Below are positions 7,020-18,203 of a stretch of 64,000 bases of DNA, one piece after another. The notes beneath the pieces were generated by a model. It was given only the letters and a program-made list of their open reading frames with translations. It ran no database searches and was not told the DNA's origin. Numbering within the stretch: position 1 is the stretch's first letter; each line of letters starts with the position of its first letter. The stretch covers positions 300 through 64,299 of the forward strand of contig NZ_JBGCUO010000003.1 in assembly GCF_041102775.1 (NCBI RefSeq). The letters run 5' to 3'. Position numbers and translations under genes: made by a program. The stretch comes from Alcanivorax sp. REN37 (GTDB lineage: Bacteria > Pseudomonadota > Gammaproteobacteria > Pseudomonadales > Alcanivoracaceae).

Positions 7020-9307
7020 GTGACCTGCCTTGGTCGGCGTTGCCGCCGAAGCGGCGACGCGCCCTGGCCCGCCAATTCTTGCAACAAGCTGTTCTGGTCA
7101 CGCTGCTGGCAATGCTGGTGGCGGTATTAGTGGAAAACTCCGGCAGCTGGCGTTTCAACCACCTTGTCCATGATCAGTTGCTGAAGACGCAGCCGCAGCA
7201 ACGCGATCCGGGCCTGCTGATCGTCGCCATCGACAACGCCAGTCTCGAACAGCTGGGCCGTTGGCCGTGGCCGCGTAGCCGCCACATCGAGTTGCTGATG
7301 CAGCTGCACAACGCCGGCGTGCGCGCGGTGTTGATGGATCTGGTATTTGCCGAACCGAGCGACAGTGACACTGATCTTGCCACCGCCCTGCGCGCCGGCA
7401 CGCCGGTGTTCATACCGGGGGTGCGCTCGCCGTCCCCGCCTTACGCATTGCTGCCACCCGTGCCGCCCTTGGCGCAGGCCGCGGCGGGAGTCGGCCACAT
7501 CGAGTTCACCGCCGACACCGATGGTGTCATCCGCCGCCTGGCGCTGCTGGATCGTGGCCCGCCGGCCTGGCCGCAAATCACCTGGACCCTGTTTCAAGCG
7601 CTGTACCCGGTGTCCACCGAGTTGCGTCAGCAGGCTGAAGCCGGGCCGGTGATGGTGCCGTTTCAAGGCTCGCCGGGCGCCTTCCCGACCATTTCCTACC
7701 ATCACGTCCTTGCCGGTCGGGTACCGGACAGCCTGTTGAAAGACCGCGTGGTACTGGTCGGCGCCACCGCCGCCGGCCTCGGCGACCGCTACCCGGTGCC
7801 CACGTCTGGGCAATACGGCAGCATGCCCGGCGTGGAAATCCAGGCCCATTTGTTGAACGCGCTGCTGGCCGGCCAGCTGGTGACCGAGGTGCCGCCACCG
7901 CTGACGCGCTGGCTCAGCGCACTGCCGGCGCTGCTGTTCATGACGGCGCTGTGGCTGAGTGGCTGGCGCGCAGTGCATCTGTGGGCACTGCTCACTGCAT
8001 TGCTGACGCTGGCCACCAGCGCCGCGCTGCTGCGGGCCGGCCTATGGTGGCCGCCGGCGGCGGCGTTGCTGGGCCTAGTGGCGGCCTACTTGCTGTGGTG
8101 GTGGCGCAGTCAGACGGCGGTGTTGAACTGGTTCGACCAAGAACTGCTGACACTGAAGAAAGAACCGTCGGTGCTGCCGCCGTCCTCGCCAGCGCAGGAG
8201 ACCTATCCCCGCTCGTTGGTGGACCGCATCATGCATCTGGAGCACGGCATCCACGAACTGCGGGCGTCACGGCGTTTCATCGGCAATATGCTCGACTCCC
8301 TGCCGCTGGAAACCTTCTTAGTCGATCCCAGTGGGCGAGTACTGGCAGTGAGCCGGCGCGCCCACCAGTGGAGCCACTGCCCGCACACCAGCGACCACTG
8401 GACACTGCGTGAACGGCTGCTGACGCAGATGCCGGAAACGCGGGTGCCGGACTTCCTCGACCTCAGCCACGGGCCAGCGCAGATCGCCAGTTGGGATGGG
8501 GAGGAGTTCATCGACCGCCGCGGCCGTACCGTGCGGTTAGAAGTGTCGCCGCTGCACTCGCACATGCCGCCATCCGCCAGCACGCTGTGGCTGGTATGCG
8601 TGGTGGACCTCAGCGCCGAACGCCAGGCAGCGCAACAGCGCGCGCACATGCTGCGATTTCTGTCCCACGACTTGAAAGCACCGCAGGCCAGCATGTTGGC
8701 ATTGCTCGACTTGCAAGGCAGCAGCAATCCACTGCCAGCACCGACGCTCTATCAGCGGTTGCGCCAGCAACTGCACCACACGTTGCAACTGGTGGACGGC
8801 TTCACCCAATACGCCAAAGCGGAATACACCCCACCGGCGCTCTCCCCGGTGCTGCTCGCCAATCTGGTGCTGGATGCGGTAGACCGGGTTTGGCCCCAAG
8901 CGCGGCAAAAGCACATCGCGCTGCATTGCGATGAGCTGGACGACAATCTGGCGGTACAGGCCGACCGCGCGTTGGTGGCGCGCGCACTGGTGAACTTGCT
9001 CGACAACGCCATCAAGTACAGCCCGGCACACACTGCGGTGCAGGTGCGTTTGGTGCGGCGCGGCCGCTGGGCCGAGTGCGAAGTGGAAGACCAAGGGCCA
9101 GGCGTGGCGAGCAGCGATCAAGCCAAGCTGTTCGAACTGTATCAGCGCGGCATCGGTGCCTTGGGCACGGAAGGAGCAGGACTGGGATTGGCGTTTGTCC
9201 ACACCGTGATGGCCAAGCATGGCGGCGGTGTGCATTGCCAGAACAGTGCCAGCGGCGGCGCCGTCTTCACACTGCGCTTCCCGCTGGAGAACGGGCGGCC
9301 CGAGTGA
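7016..9307 (+). CDS. CHASE2-domain sensor histidine kinase
   Basis: A 763-residue inner membrane kinase. One N-terminal membrane segment (about 23-42) leads to a periplasmic CHASE2 domain (about 45-290; LLIVAIDNASLEQLGRWPWPR is the typical opening, DRVVLVGATAAGLGD the typical end). Three membrane segments (about 298-366) follow, then a PAS-like region (about 410-540). The HisKA helix carries H551 in FLSHDLKAPQ. The ATPase domain has the N-box NLLDNAIKYSP (about 660), DQGPGV and GAGLGLAFV. ATGA overlap with the FecR gene means translational coupling. No receiver or output domain, so it needs a separate regulator; the divergent OmpR-type gene at 55-825 is the obvious one. CHASE2 ligands are generally unknown. 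Confidence 0.9.
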   Translation: MSDLPWSALPPKRRRALARQFLQQAVLVTLLAMLVAVLVENSGSWRFNHLVHDQLLKTQPQQRDPGLLIVAIDNASLEQLGRWPWPRSRHIELLMQLHNAGVRAVLMDLVFAEPSDSDTDLATALRAGTPVFIPGVRSPSPPYALLPPVPPLAQAAAGVGHIEFTADTDGVIRRLALLDRGPPAWPQITWTLFQALYPVSTELRQQAEAGPVMVPFQGSPGAFPTISYHHVLAGRVPDSLLKDRVVLVGATAAGLGDRYPVPTSGQYGSMPGVEIQAHLLNALLAGQLVTEVPPPLTRWLSALPALLFMTALWLSGWRAVHLWALLTALLTLATSAALLRAGLWWPPAAALLGLVAAYLLWWWRSQTAVLNWFDQELLTLKKEPSVLPPSSPAQETYPRSLVDRIMHLEHGIHELRASRRFIGNMLDSLPLETFLVDPSGRVLAVSRRAHQWSHCPHTSDHWTLRERLLTQMPETRVPDFLDLSHGPAQIASWDGEEFIDRRGRTVRLEVSPLHSHMPPSASTLWLVCVVDLSAERQAAQQRAHMLRFLSHDLKAPQASMLALLDLQGSSNPLPAPTLYQRLRQQLHHTLQLVDGFTQYAKAEYTPPALSPVLLANLVLDAVDRVWPQARQKHIALHCDELDDNLAVQADRALVARALVNLLDNAIKYSPAHTAVQVRLVRRGRWAECEVEDQGPGVASSDQAKLFELYQRGIGALGTEGAGLGLAFVHTVMAKHGGGVHCQNSASGGAVFTLRFPLENGRPE

Positions 9308-9322
9308 GCCGCCCGGCGGCGA

Positions 9323-10111
9323 TCAGCCGCGTTGGCGGCGCAGGTTCGGCAGGACTGCCAGCACCGGGCCGGACAGCACATAAGCCGCCGCCACGGTGGC
9401 CAGCACTAACGGCGGGTCCACAAACACGATGGCAAACGCCACGATCGCTGCGAGCAACATTTTGAACGGCACCCGGCCGATGCGGAATTCTTTGAAACTG
9501 TGGTAACGAATCGGCGACACCATCAGGATGCCCGCCGCTGCGGTCATGAACGCCACCAAGTAGCTGATGTCAGTGCCATCAAAACCACGGCTGGCACCGA
9601 CCCAGACCGTCATCGCCACCACCCCAGCACCGCTCGGAGACGGCAAGCCAGTGAAGTAGCGCTTGTCGGAGCTGGCCGCTTGCACGTTGAAGCGCGCCAG
9701 CCGCAATGCCGCACAGGCCACATAGATAAACGCCGCCGCCCGACCAAAATTACCCAGGTCGCTCATCGCCCACGCGTAGGCCATTACCCCCGGCGCCACG
9801 CCGAACGCTACACAATCGGACAGCGAGTCGTACTCAGCGCCGAACTGGCTCTGAGTATTGGTCAGGCGCGCCACGCCGCCGTCCATGCCGTCGAGGATGC
9901 CGGCCACCAAGATGGCCACTGCCGCATGGATGAACTGCCCGTTCATGGACGCCAAGATGGCGTAGAAACCGGAGAACAACGCCGCAGTGGTGAACAGGTT
10001 CGGCAGCAGGTAAACGCCGCGATGGCGGTGGCCGGCGCGGTCCGGCGCCTGCTCGATTACCTCGAATTCAATCTGCTCATCCGCGGGCGGGGTCTGTTGT
10101 GGGTCCGTCAT
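9323..10111 (-). CDS. pssA: CDP-diacylglycerol--serine O-phosphatidyltransferase
   Basis: A 262-residue multi-spanning membrane enzyme that makes phosphatidylserine, the precursor of phosphatidylethanolamine, from CDP-diacylglycerol and serine. The full CDP-alcohol phosphotransferase motif is present in DGMDGGVARLTN...GAEYDSLSD, with the D-x2-DG-x2-AR-x8-G-x3-D-x3-D spacing. It is the type II, integral membrane form. It lies downstream of ilvC on the same strand, behind a terminator, an arrangement also known in Pseudomonas. It converges with the CHASE2 kinase gene, leaving 15 bp between stops. Confidence 0.95.
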   Translation of the reverse strand: MTDPQQTPPADEQIEFEVIEQAPDRAGHRHRGVYLLPNLFTTAALFSGFYAILASMNGQFIHAAVAILVAGILDGMDGGVARLTNTQSQFGAEYDSLSDCVAFGVAPGVMAYAWAMSDLGNFGRAAAFIYVACAALRLARFNVQAASSDKRYFTGLPSPSGAGVVAMTVWVGASRGFDGTDISYLVAFMTAAAGILMVSPIRYHSFKEFRIGRVPFKMLLAAIVAFAIVFVDPPLVLATVAAAYVLSGPVLAVLPNLRRQRG

Positions 10112-10156
10112 GGGTCACTCCGTGGTCATCCCAATCGCCTGGCATCAGGCTGATAC

Positions 10157-10186
10157 AAAAAACGCGGCCCGAAGGCCGCGCTTTTG
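10157..10186 (-). terminator. Intrinsic terminator of ilvC
   Basis: Stem CGCGGCC (10163-10169), loop CGAA, stem GGCCGCG (10174-10180). On the minus strand the stem is followed by a run of six T, a classic intrinsic terminator 25 bp after the ilvC stop. It would limit read-through into pssA. Confidence 0.85.
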
Positions 10187-10211
10187 TACCGCAATCGTGA
10201 GCGCAAGCGTA

Positions 10212-12244
<2,033 letters not shown>

Positions 12245-12268
12245 GCCCCTGCACCGCTCTGCACCGTC

Positions 12269-13021
12269 TTAGTCGGCGTCGGGGAACAGCCCCTGCAGCT
12301 GCGCACGTACCTGTGCGCGATCGAAAAACAACGCGCCGGGTTCGGTCAGGAAATAAGCCGCCGGCCCCGGCTCGCCCGGTACGACCGGCACCAGATCTAG
12401 ATCACGCCCATCGGGCAGATGCTCCGCCGCCTCCGGCCCAACACGCTGCGCCAGCGCGTCAAAATCAGCGCGTGTTTCGAGGCCGATCAAATAGGCGGGT
12501 TCCGCTTCATCCTGCTCACGCAGCAACGCAAACCACGCGCGCTGTACTGACTTTTCATCAATCAGCAACCGCCGCACCGCGTTGAGGAACAACTCCGGCA
12601 TGTGCTCCGGCTGGCCAAGACGTAAGTCCGCAGCATGCTGGTCACGGCGCTGTACACCACCGAGCCGGCCCGCCTGCAGGGCACGCACCTCATCCGCCAG
12701 CAATTCTTTACTGTGGGATGCGCCGGGGTTAAGCACCAGATCGAGCCCTTCGGTGCGGGCAAACAATTCCAGCGCCGGCAACCGCAGGTAATCGGCGGCG
12801 CCGGTGACCGCCTGTTGCAGCAACGACAATGACGAAAACAGTGGTACCACGGCGCCGCCTTGCTCGCGTCCCCAATGCACTAGGCTGGCGGTGTCGCCTT
12901 GGCCACGCATCAGCACATAGACATCAGCATCCAGCAAGCATTGATAGAAACGGGGACGCGCGTCGGCATCATCGACGGCAGCGATCAAGGCCTGCTCCAG
13001 CAGGTCGGGACGTTCAGACAT
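12269..13021 (-). CDS. SseB-family protein
   Basis: A 250-residue cytoplasmic protein. The N-terminal part (LLEQALIAAVDDADARPRFYQCLLDADVYVLM...PLFSSLSLLQQAV...LELFARTEGLDLVLNPGASHSKEL) fits the SseB N-terminal domain; the part after about 135 (VQRAWFALLREQDEAEPAYLIGLE) fits the SseB C-terminal domain. SseB was named for enhanced serine sensitivity in E. coli; its biochemical role is unclear. The start is the ATG at 13021 (MSERPDLLEQ). It lies downstream of the RND genes on the same strand but behind a strong hairpin, and converges with ilvY. Confidence 0.75.
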   Translation of the reverse strand: MSERPDLLEQALIAAVDDADARPRFYQCLLDADVYVLMRGQGDTASLVHWGREQGGAVVPLFSSLSLLQQAVTGAADYLRLPALELFARTEGLDLVLNPGASHSKELLADEVRALQAGRLGGVQRRDQHAADLRLGQPEHMPELFLNAVRRLLIDEKSVQRAWFALLREQDEAEPAYLIGLETRADFDALAQRVGPEAAEHLPDGRDLDLVPVVPGEPGPAAYFLTEPGALFFDRAQVRAQLQGLFPDAD

Positions 13022-13039
13022 GGGCGGGTACCAGACAAC

Positions 13040-13064
13040 GGGGCGGGCACAGTGTGCCCGCCCC
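13040..13064. terminator. Perfect hairpin between RND gene and sseB-like gene
   Basis: An 11-bp perfect GC-rich stem (GGGGCGGGCAC / GTGCCCGCCCC) with a 3-nt loop, just behind the stop of the RND permease gene. No T-tract on either strand, so termination may be partial or factor-assisted. Confidence 0.5.
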
Positions 13065-13075
13065 ACCGGGCCCCA

Positions 13076-16000
13076 TCAAGCGTCGGCCGCAGGCCGTTTG
13101 ATGCGGAACCACGCGGCGTAAAGTGCCGGCAGGAAGATCAGCGTGAGCACCGTGGCTACCAACAGACCACCCATGATCGCCACCGCCATCGGACCGAAGA
13201 AATCACTGCGAGACAGCGGGATCATGGCCAGCACTGCGGTCAGCGCGGTGAGCACGATCGGGCGGAAACGTCGCACCGTGGCATCCACCACCGCGTGCCA
13301 GGGATCATGGCCAAGCGCCAAGTCCTGCTGGATTTGGTCTACCAGAATCACCGAGTTACGCATGATCATGCCGGACAGCGCGATGGTGCCAAGCATGGCG
13401 ACGAACCCGAACGGCTGATTGAACAGCAGCAGGAACCAGGTGACACCGATCAACCCCAGCGGGCCAGTGAGGAACACCATCACGCTGAGCGAAATACGCC
13501 GCAGCTGGATCATCAGCAGCGTGAACACCACAAACAGGAACAGCGGCATACCAGCATTCACCGACGCCTGCCCGCGCTGGGACTCTTCCACCGTGCCGCC
13601 CACTTCCAGCAAGTAACCGTCCGGCAATTGATCGCGCAGCGCCGCCAGTTCCGGCTGCAACTGCTGGACGATGGTGGCCGGCTGCTCGTGGCCGTAAATG
13701 TCGGCACGCACCGTCACCGTCGGCAGCCGGTTGCGGTGCCAGATGATGCCTTCCTCGAAGCCGTATTCCAGCGTCGCCACCTGCGACAACGGCACGCTGC
13801 GACCATTGCCGGTCTGCACCACCAGGTTGCCAAGCTGGGCCAAGCTGTGGCGTTCGTATTCAGCACCGCGCACTTCGATGGCGATCAGCTCATTGTCTTC
13901 CCGGTACTGGCTCACCGGGATGCCGGAAATAGCGCTTTGCAGCGAGCGCGACAGATCGAGCGAAGTCACGCCCAGTGCCCGGGCACGGTCCTGATCGATC
14001 TGCAGTCGCACCACCTTGCTCGGCTCCTGCCAGTCCAAATGCACGTTGGTGACATGGGGATTCTGCGTCACTCGTGCCGCCAACTGACGGGCATGGTCAC
14101 GCACGGTGTCCACATGCTCACCGGACACTCGCAACTGGATCGGATAGCCCACCGGCGGCCCGTTTTCCAACCGCGCTACGCGGGTACGCAGATGCGGGAA
14201 CTGCTCCGCCAGCGTCGGAATCAACCAATCGCGGATGCGCTCGCGCTGCTTGATGTCGTCCGCCAGCACCACGAACTGGGCAAAACTGGTGGCCGGCAAC
14301 TGCTGATCCAACGGCAAGTAGAAACGTGGCGACCCCACACCGATATAGGCCACGTAGTGCCCCACCTCATCGTGCTCAGCAAGCATTTTTTCCAACCGCA
14401 GCGCTTCCGCCTCGGTATCACGCAACGAGGCGCCTTCCGGCAGTTTCAGGTCCACCAGCAACTCCAAGCGCGCCGACGGCGGGAAGAACTGCTGCGGCAC
14501 CAACCGGAACATGGCCAGAGAAGAAATGAACACAATCACTGTCAGCACGATCACCAACACACGATGATCCACCACCCACTCCACCACCCGCCGGAAGCGG
14601 CGGTAGAAGGGTTTTTGGTAAGGGTCGTGCACTTGGCCGCTGGCGTCGCGCTTGGCCAGCGCTGGCAATAGTTTGGCGCCGAGGTAGGGCACGAACACCA
14701 CTGCCGCGATCCAGCTCAACAGCAGCGACAGCGTCACCACTTCGAAAATCGAGCGGGTGTACTCGCCAGTGCCGGACTTGGCGGTGGCGATTGGCAGGAA
14801 ACCGGCAGCGGTAATCAAGGTACCGGTCAACATCGGGAATGCGGTGCTGGTCCAGGCGAAGCTCGCTGCTTTGATGCGGCTCAGTCCCTGCTCCATTTTG
14901 ATCGCCATCATTTCCACCGCGATGATGGCGTCATCGACCATCAACCCCAGCGCCAACACCAGCGCGCCGAGAGAAATCTTATGCAGGCCAATATTGAAGA
15001 ACTGCATGGCGGCGAAGGTCATCGCCAACACCAACGGAATCGACAGTGCCACCACCAGGCCGGTACGCAGGCCCAGCGAGAAGAAGCTCACCAGCAACAC
15101 GATGGTCACCGCCTCAATCAGCACCCGCACGAACTCGCCGACGCCCTGCCGCACTGCCGCCGGCTGGTCGGACACCTTGCGCAGCTCCATGCCGGCCGGC
15201 AGCGTGTTCTGCAGTGTCCCGAACGCTTGATCCAACGTTTTGCCGAGTTGCAGGATATCGCCGCCGTCTTTCATCGCCACCGCAATGCCAATGGCGTCAT
15301 CGCCGAGGAAGCGCATGCGCGGCTCCGGCGGATCGCTGTAGCCACGGCGCACGGTGGCAATGTCGCCAAGACGGAAAGTACGCTCGCCGGCCTGAATCGG
15401 CAGCGAACGAATGTCCTCCACGCTGTGGAAAGCGCCGCTGGTGCGCAGCCGCACGCGGTCACTGCCGGTCTCGAAAAAGCCTGCCTCGGCCAAGGTGTTC
15501 TGGTTCTGCAGCCCCTGCATCACCTGCACCAGCGGCACGCCCAGTGACGCCACCTTGGTGTTGTCGATCTCGACCCAGATTTTTTCGTCCTGCAGGCCGA
15601 TCAGCTCGACTTTACCCACGTCCGGCAACCGCTGCAGTTGCAGCCGCAAGCGCTCGGCGTAGTCCTTCATGATGGCGTAGTCGAAACCCGCGCCGCTGAG
15701 CGCGTAGATATTGCCGTAGGTGGTGCCGAACTCATCGTTGAAGAACGGTCCCTGCACCCCTTCCGGCAGGGTGTGGCGGATATCGCCGATCTTCTTACGT
15801 ACCTGGTACCACAGCTCGGGGATGTGTGAAGAGCGCAGGCTGTCGCGAGCAACAAACATCACCTGCGAAGTACCGGGGCGGGAAAATGACATGACACGGT
15901 CGAACTCGCCGGTCTCCATCAATTTCTTTTCCACCCGCTCGGTCACTTGGCGCGACACTTCTTCAGCGCTGGCGCCCGGCCACACGGTGGTCACCACCAT

Positions 16001-16138
16001 CACCTTGAAGGTGAACGGCGGATCTTCGCTCTGGCCAAGACTGCCGTAGGACAAGATGCCGACCAACGCCAGCACCATCATCGCGTACAGCACCAGCGGG
16101 CGGTTGTTGAGGGCCCATTCGGAAAGATTGAATCGCAT
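13076..16138 (-). CDS. RND-family multidrug efflux permease (inner membrane)
   Basis: A 1020-residue AcrB/HAE-type transporter driven by proton influx. An N-terminal membrane helix (about 12-32) is followed by the large porter loop, a bundle of helices (about 335-540) with the proton-relay pair DD in LGLMVDDAIIAVE (near residue 400), a second porter loop and the C-terminal helix bundle with GMIMRNSVILVDQI. Length is normal. The adaptor gene is 6 nt upstream. No outer membrane factor gene is in the operon, so the pump must borrow a TolC-like channel from elsewhere. Substrates are not readable; the TetR gene divergent from the operon suggests induction by a ligand. Confidence 0.93.
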   Translation of the reverse strand: MRFNLSEWALNNRPLVLYAMMVLALVGILSYGSLGQSEDPPFTFKVMVVTTVWPGASAEEVSRQVTERVEKKLMETGEFDRVMSFSRPGTSQVMFVARDSLRSSHIPELWYQVRKKIGDIRHTLPEGVQGPFFNDEFGTTYGNIYALSGAGFDYAIMKDYAERLRLQLQRLPDVGKVELIGLQDEKIWVEIDNTKVASLGVPLVQVMQGLQNQNTLAEAGFFETGSDRVRLRTSGAFHSVEDIRSLPIQAGERTFRLGDIATVRRGYSDPPEPRMRFLGDDAIGIAVAMKDGGDILQLGKTLDQAFGTLQNTLPAGMELRKVSDQPAAVRQGVGEFVRVLIEAVTIVLLVSFFSLGLRTGLVVALSIPLVLAMTFAAMQFFNIGLHKISLGALVLALGLMVDDAIIAVEMMAIKMEQGLSRIKAASFAWTSTAFPMLTGTLITAAGFLPIATAKSGTGEYTRSIFEVVTLSLLLSWIAAVVFVPYLGAKLLPALAKRDASGQVHDPYQKPFYRRFRRVVEWVVDHRVLVIVLTVIVFISSLAMFRLVPQQFFPPSARLELLVDLKLPEGASLRDTEAEALRLEKMLAEHDEVGHYVAYIGVGSPRFYLPLDQQLPATSFAQFVVLADDIKQRERIRDWLIPTLAEQFPHLRTRVARLENGPPVGYPIQLRVSGEHVDTVRDHARQLAARVTQNPHVTNVHLDWQEPSKVVRLQIDQDRARALGVTSLDLSRSLQSAISGIPVSQYREDNELIAIEVRGAEYERHSLAQLGNLVVQTGNGRSVPLSQVATLEYGFEEGIIWHRNRLPTVTVRADIYGHEQPATIVQQLQPELAALRDQLPDGYLLEVGGTVEESQRGQASVNAGMPLFLFVVFTLLMIQLRRISLSVMVFLTGPLGLIGVTWFLLLFNQPFGFVAMLGTIALSGMIMRNSVILVDQIQQDLALGHDPWHAVVDATVRRFRPIVLTALTAVLAMIPLSRSDFFGPMAVAIMGGLLVATVLTLIFLPALYAAWFRIKRPAADA

Positions 16139-16144
16139 CAGCGG

Positions 16145-17236
16145 TTACTCCCCGTGGCCCGGTGTCACCGTGCGATTGTTGCGGTCCACGGCACGCACCG
16201 CTTGGCCGGCCACCAGCAGATGGCCGCCGGCAGCCACAATCCAGTCATCGGCGGCCAACCCAGACAGCACCGGCACTCGATCATCCAAGTAAGGCCCCAC
16301 CGCCACGAACACCTGCTCCAAGACCTGCTCCGGCGTCACCCGCCACACGAACGGCTGGTCGCGCTCGGCGCTGAGTGCTGACAGCGGCACCGTCATGGTG
16401 CCGCCCTCACGCTGGCTGGACAGGAACACCCGCGCGCTCTGGCCAACCTCAATGCCCGGCACCGCTTGGTCCAGTGCAATGCGCAGCTCATAGGTGCGCG
16501 ATGCCCGATCTGCCACCGGCGCTACTTGCCGCACATGGGCGGGGTAACGGGCCTCGGGGCGGGTCCACAGTGACACCTCCACCGGCTGCTGCACCTTCAC
16601 CCGTGCCACATCATTTTCCGGCACATGGATACGCACCTCGCGCTCGCCCTCAGTGGCGAGCACGAATACCACCTGACCGGCGGAAACCACCTGGCCTTCC
16701 TCGGCCTGGCGGGCAGCAATCACACCATCCTGGTCGGCGCGAAGAGTCGCATAACCGGCTTGGTTGCGGGCCACGCGCACGTCTGCTTGCGCCTGCTCCA
16801 GCACCGCTTCGGCAGCCCGCGAGCGGCTTTCCACTGCGTCATATTGAGACTGGCTGATCACCTGGCGGCCAAGCAGCGGCTGGAACCGCTCCAATTCGGA
16901 CTGCGCCAAATCACGGTCCGCCCGTGCTGCCGCCAAACGCGCCTCGGCGGCTTTACGCTGCAACAGGAAATCGTCATCGCTGAGCTCCGCCAGCGGTTGG
17001 CCGGCCCGCACACTGTCACCGACATCCACCCGCAGGCGGGTGATCTTGCCCGGCACACGGAAACCAAGTGCCGGCTCATAGCGCGCCCGCACTTCACCGG
17101 AGTACACCTCACGCAGCGCTTGGCTAGAGGCCGGCTGCGTGACCAGCACCGGCCGTGGGGCGGTGTCGGTGGGTTCGGGGGCCGGCGCGCAGGCCGCCAG
17201 CAGGGAGAGTGCACAGAGGGCGATGACAGGCTTCAT
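16145..17236 (-). CDS. RND efflux periplasmic adaptor (membrane fusion protein), lipoprotein
   Basis: A 363-residue HlyD/AcrA-type adaptor that links the RND pump to an outer membrane channel. A lipoprotein signal peptide with lipobox LLAAC (Cys16) anchors it to the inner membrane. Barrel-sandwich half (FRVPGKITRLRVDVGDSVRAGQPLAELSDDD), a coiled-coil hairpin (about 85-150, KAAEARLAAARADRDLAQSELERFQPLL), and the returning lipoyl half (ATLRADQDGVIAARQAEEGQVV) are all visible, then the beta-barrel. First gene of the operon with the permease; divergent from a TetR gene. Confidence 0.92.
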   Translation of the reverse strand: MKPVIALCALSLLAACAPAPEPTDTAPRPVLVTQPASSQALREVYSGEVRARYEPALGFRVPGKITRLRVDVGDSVRAGQPLAELSDDDFLLQRKAAEARLAAARADRDLAQSELERFQPLLGRQVISQSQYDAVESRSRAAEAVLEQAQADVRVARNQAGYATLRADQDGVIAARQAEEGQVVSAGQVVFVLATEGEREVRIHVPENDVARVKVQQPVEVSLWTRPEARYPAHVRQVAPVADRASRTYELRIALDQAVPGIEVGQSARVFLSSQREGGTMTVPLSALSAERDQPFVWRVTPEQVLEQVFVAVGPYLDDRVPVLSGLAADDWIVAAGGHLLVAGQAVRAVDRNNRTVTPGHGE

Positions 17237-17319
17237 CGAGACCTACCTTGGCAGGGTCCATCGGAATGAACCGGGTCGGGCGCCATGCCCGGACCGGCCG
17301 TCTTATTTATTGAACTGGC

Positions 17320-17336
17320 CGGTATACTAAATACCG
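17320..17336. promoter_or_regulatory. Dyad in the adaptor-tetR gap, candidate TetR operator
   Basis: Perfect 6-bp arms CGGTAT (17320-17325) and ATACCG (17331-17336) around ACTAA. A -10-like TATACT lies inside the dyad (17323-17328). Location between the divergent tetR and efflux operon, 6 bp before the tetR ATG, is where a TetR repressor would control both. Confidence 0.6.
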
Positions 17337-17342
17337 CTTAAG

Positions 17343-18008
17343 ATGCTTGTCCACGATATTTACGACGGACTGATTGACTTGCGTGACACCCCTGCCCCGC
17401 GTCGGGGCCGCCCCAAGGACCCTGCCAAGCGGGCGGCCATTCTCGAGGCCGCCAAGGCACTGTTCCTGCGTGATGGTTACCGCGCCACCAGCATTGAGGC
17501 GGTGGCGCTGGACGCCGGCGTGTCCAAGCTCACCGTCTACAGCCACTTCAAGGATAAGGCGTGCCTGTTTGCTACCGCCGTCCACGAGAAGACCCACGAA
17601 ATCCTGCCGCTGCCGAGCTTCCGGGTGGACGCCGACACCGACCTACGGGGGCTACTGAACCAGATCGGGGTGCAATTCCTCACGTTGGTGAATACACCGG
17701 AAGCCATTGCCATGCATCGGCTGCTCATTTCCCCCGCTGCCGACCCGGCCATGGCTGAACTGTTTTTCAACGCCGGACCGCGACCGATGCTCGAGGCCAT
17801 GGAGACACTGCTGCGCGAAGCTGACCGTCTCGGCCTGGTGCGCATCGATGACCCGGCCAGCGCCACCGACCAACTGTACGGTTTGCTGCAAGGCTGCCGG
17901 CAAATGCAGGTCCTGATTCGCTGCGCGCTCCCACACAGCGACGGCGAGCGCCGCAAGCAGGTGGCCAACGCTGTGGACGCGTTCCTGCGCGCCTATCGCA
18001 CCGCCTGA
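17343..18008 (+). CDS. TetR/AcrR-family transcriptional regulator of the RND operon
   Basis: A 221-residue regulator. The helix-turn-helix is at about residues 28-75 (AILEAAKALFLRDGYRATSIEAVALDAGVSKLTVYSHFKDK), preceded by a basic arm (PRRGRPKDPAKR). The C-terminal ligand domain (FLTLVNTPEAIAMHRLLISPAADPAMAELFFNAGPRPMLEAME) resembles the AefR-like group. Divergent from the adaptor gene with a dyad between, so it most likely represses the pump. The ATG at 17343 has no good Shine-Dalgarno sequence, and if TATACT at 17323 is the -10, the leader would be only a few bases. Confidence 0.9.
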   Translation: MLVHDIYDGLIDLRDTPAPRRGRPKDPAKRAAILEAAKALFLRDGYRATSIEAVALDAGVSKLTVYSHFKDKACLFATAVHEKTHEILPLPSFRVDADTDLRGLLNQIGVQFLTLVNTPEAIAMHRLLISPAADPAMAELFFNAGPRPMLEAMETLLREADRLGLVRIDDPASATDQLYGLLQGCRQMQVLIRCALPHSDGERRKQVANAVDAFLRAYRTA

Positions 18009-18146
18009 AACTCCACCAGCCGGTCCGACCTGCGCCCAGCACGTTCTCGGCGTTACGTCTCCCGTCACGCCTGGCTCAGGCTGTCCGCGACATCGCCCTG
18101 TGGCAAAGCGCCTGCCTAACGTGCAGGCACCGCCCCTAGCGACCAA

Positions 18147-18178
18147 CGAAAACGCCCCGCAAATGCGGGGCGTTTTCG
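18147..18178. terminator. Bidirectional terminator between tetR and ilvH
   Basis: A perfect 14-bp stem CGAAAACGCCCCGC / GCGGGGCGTTTTCG with loop AAAT. The A-rich and T-rich outer parts give a U-tract on either strand, so it can end both converging transcripts. Confidence 0.85.
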
Positions 18179-18203
18179 TGGGCTCAGGGTCTTCTCACCG
18201 CGA

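Noticed and set aside
12899-14671. 590-codon plus-strand frame opposite the RND permease
   Set aside because: His/Gln/Arg-rich translation typical of a GC-rich antisense shadow; the RND gene has full domain support on the other strand.
17310-17328. TTGAAC/TATACT as a promoter for tetR
   Set aside because: Only 7 bp between the boxes; TATACT may be a -10 but TTGAAC cannot be its -35.
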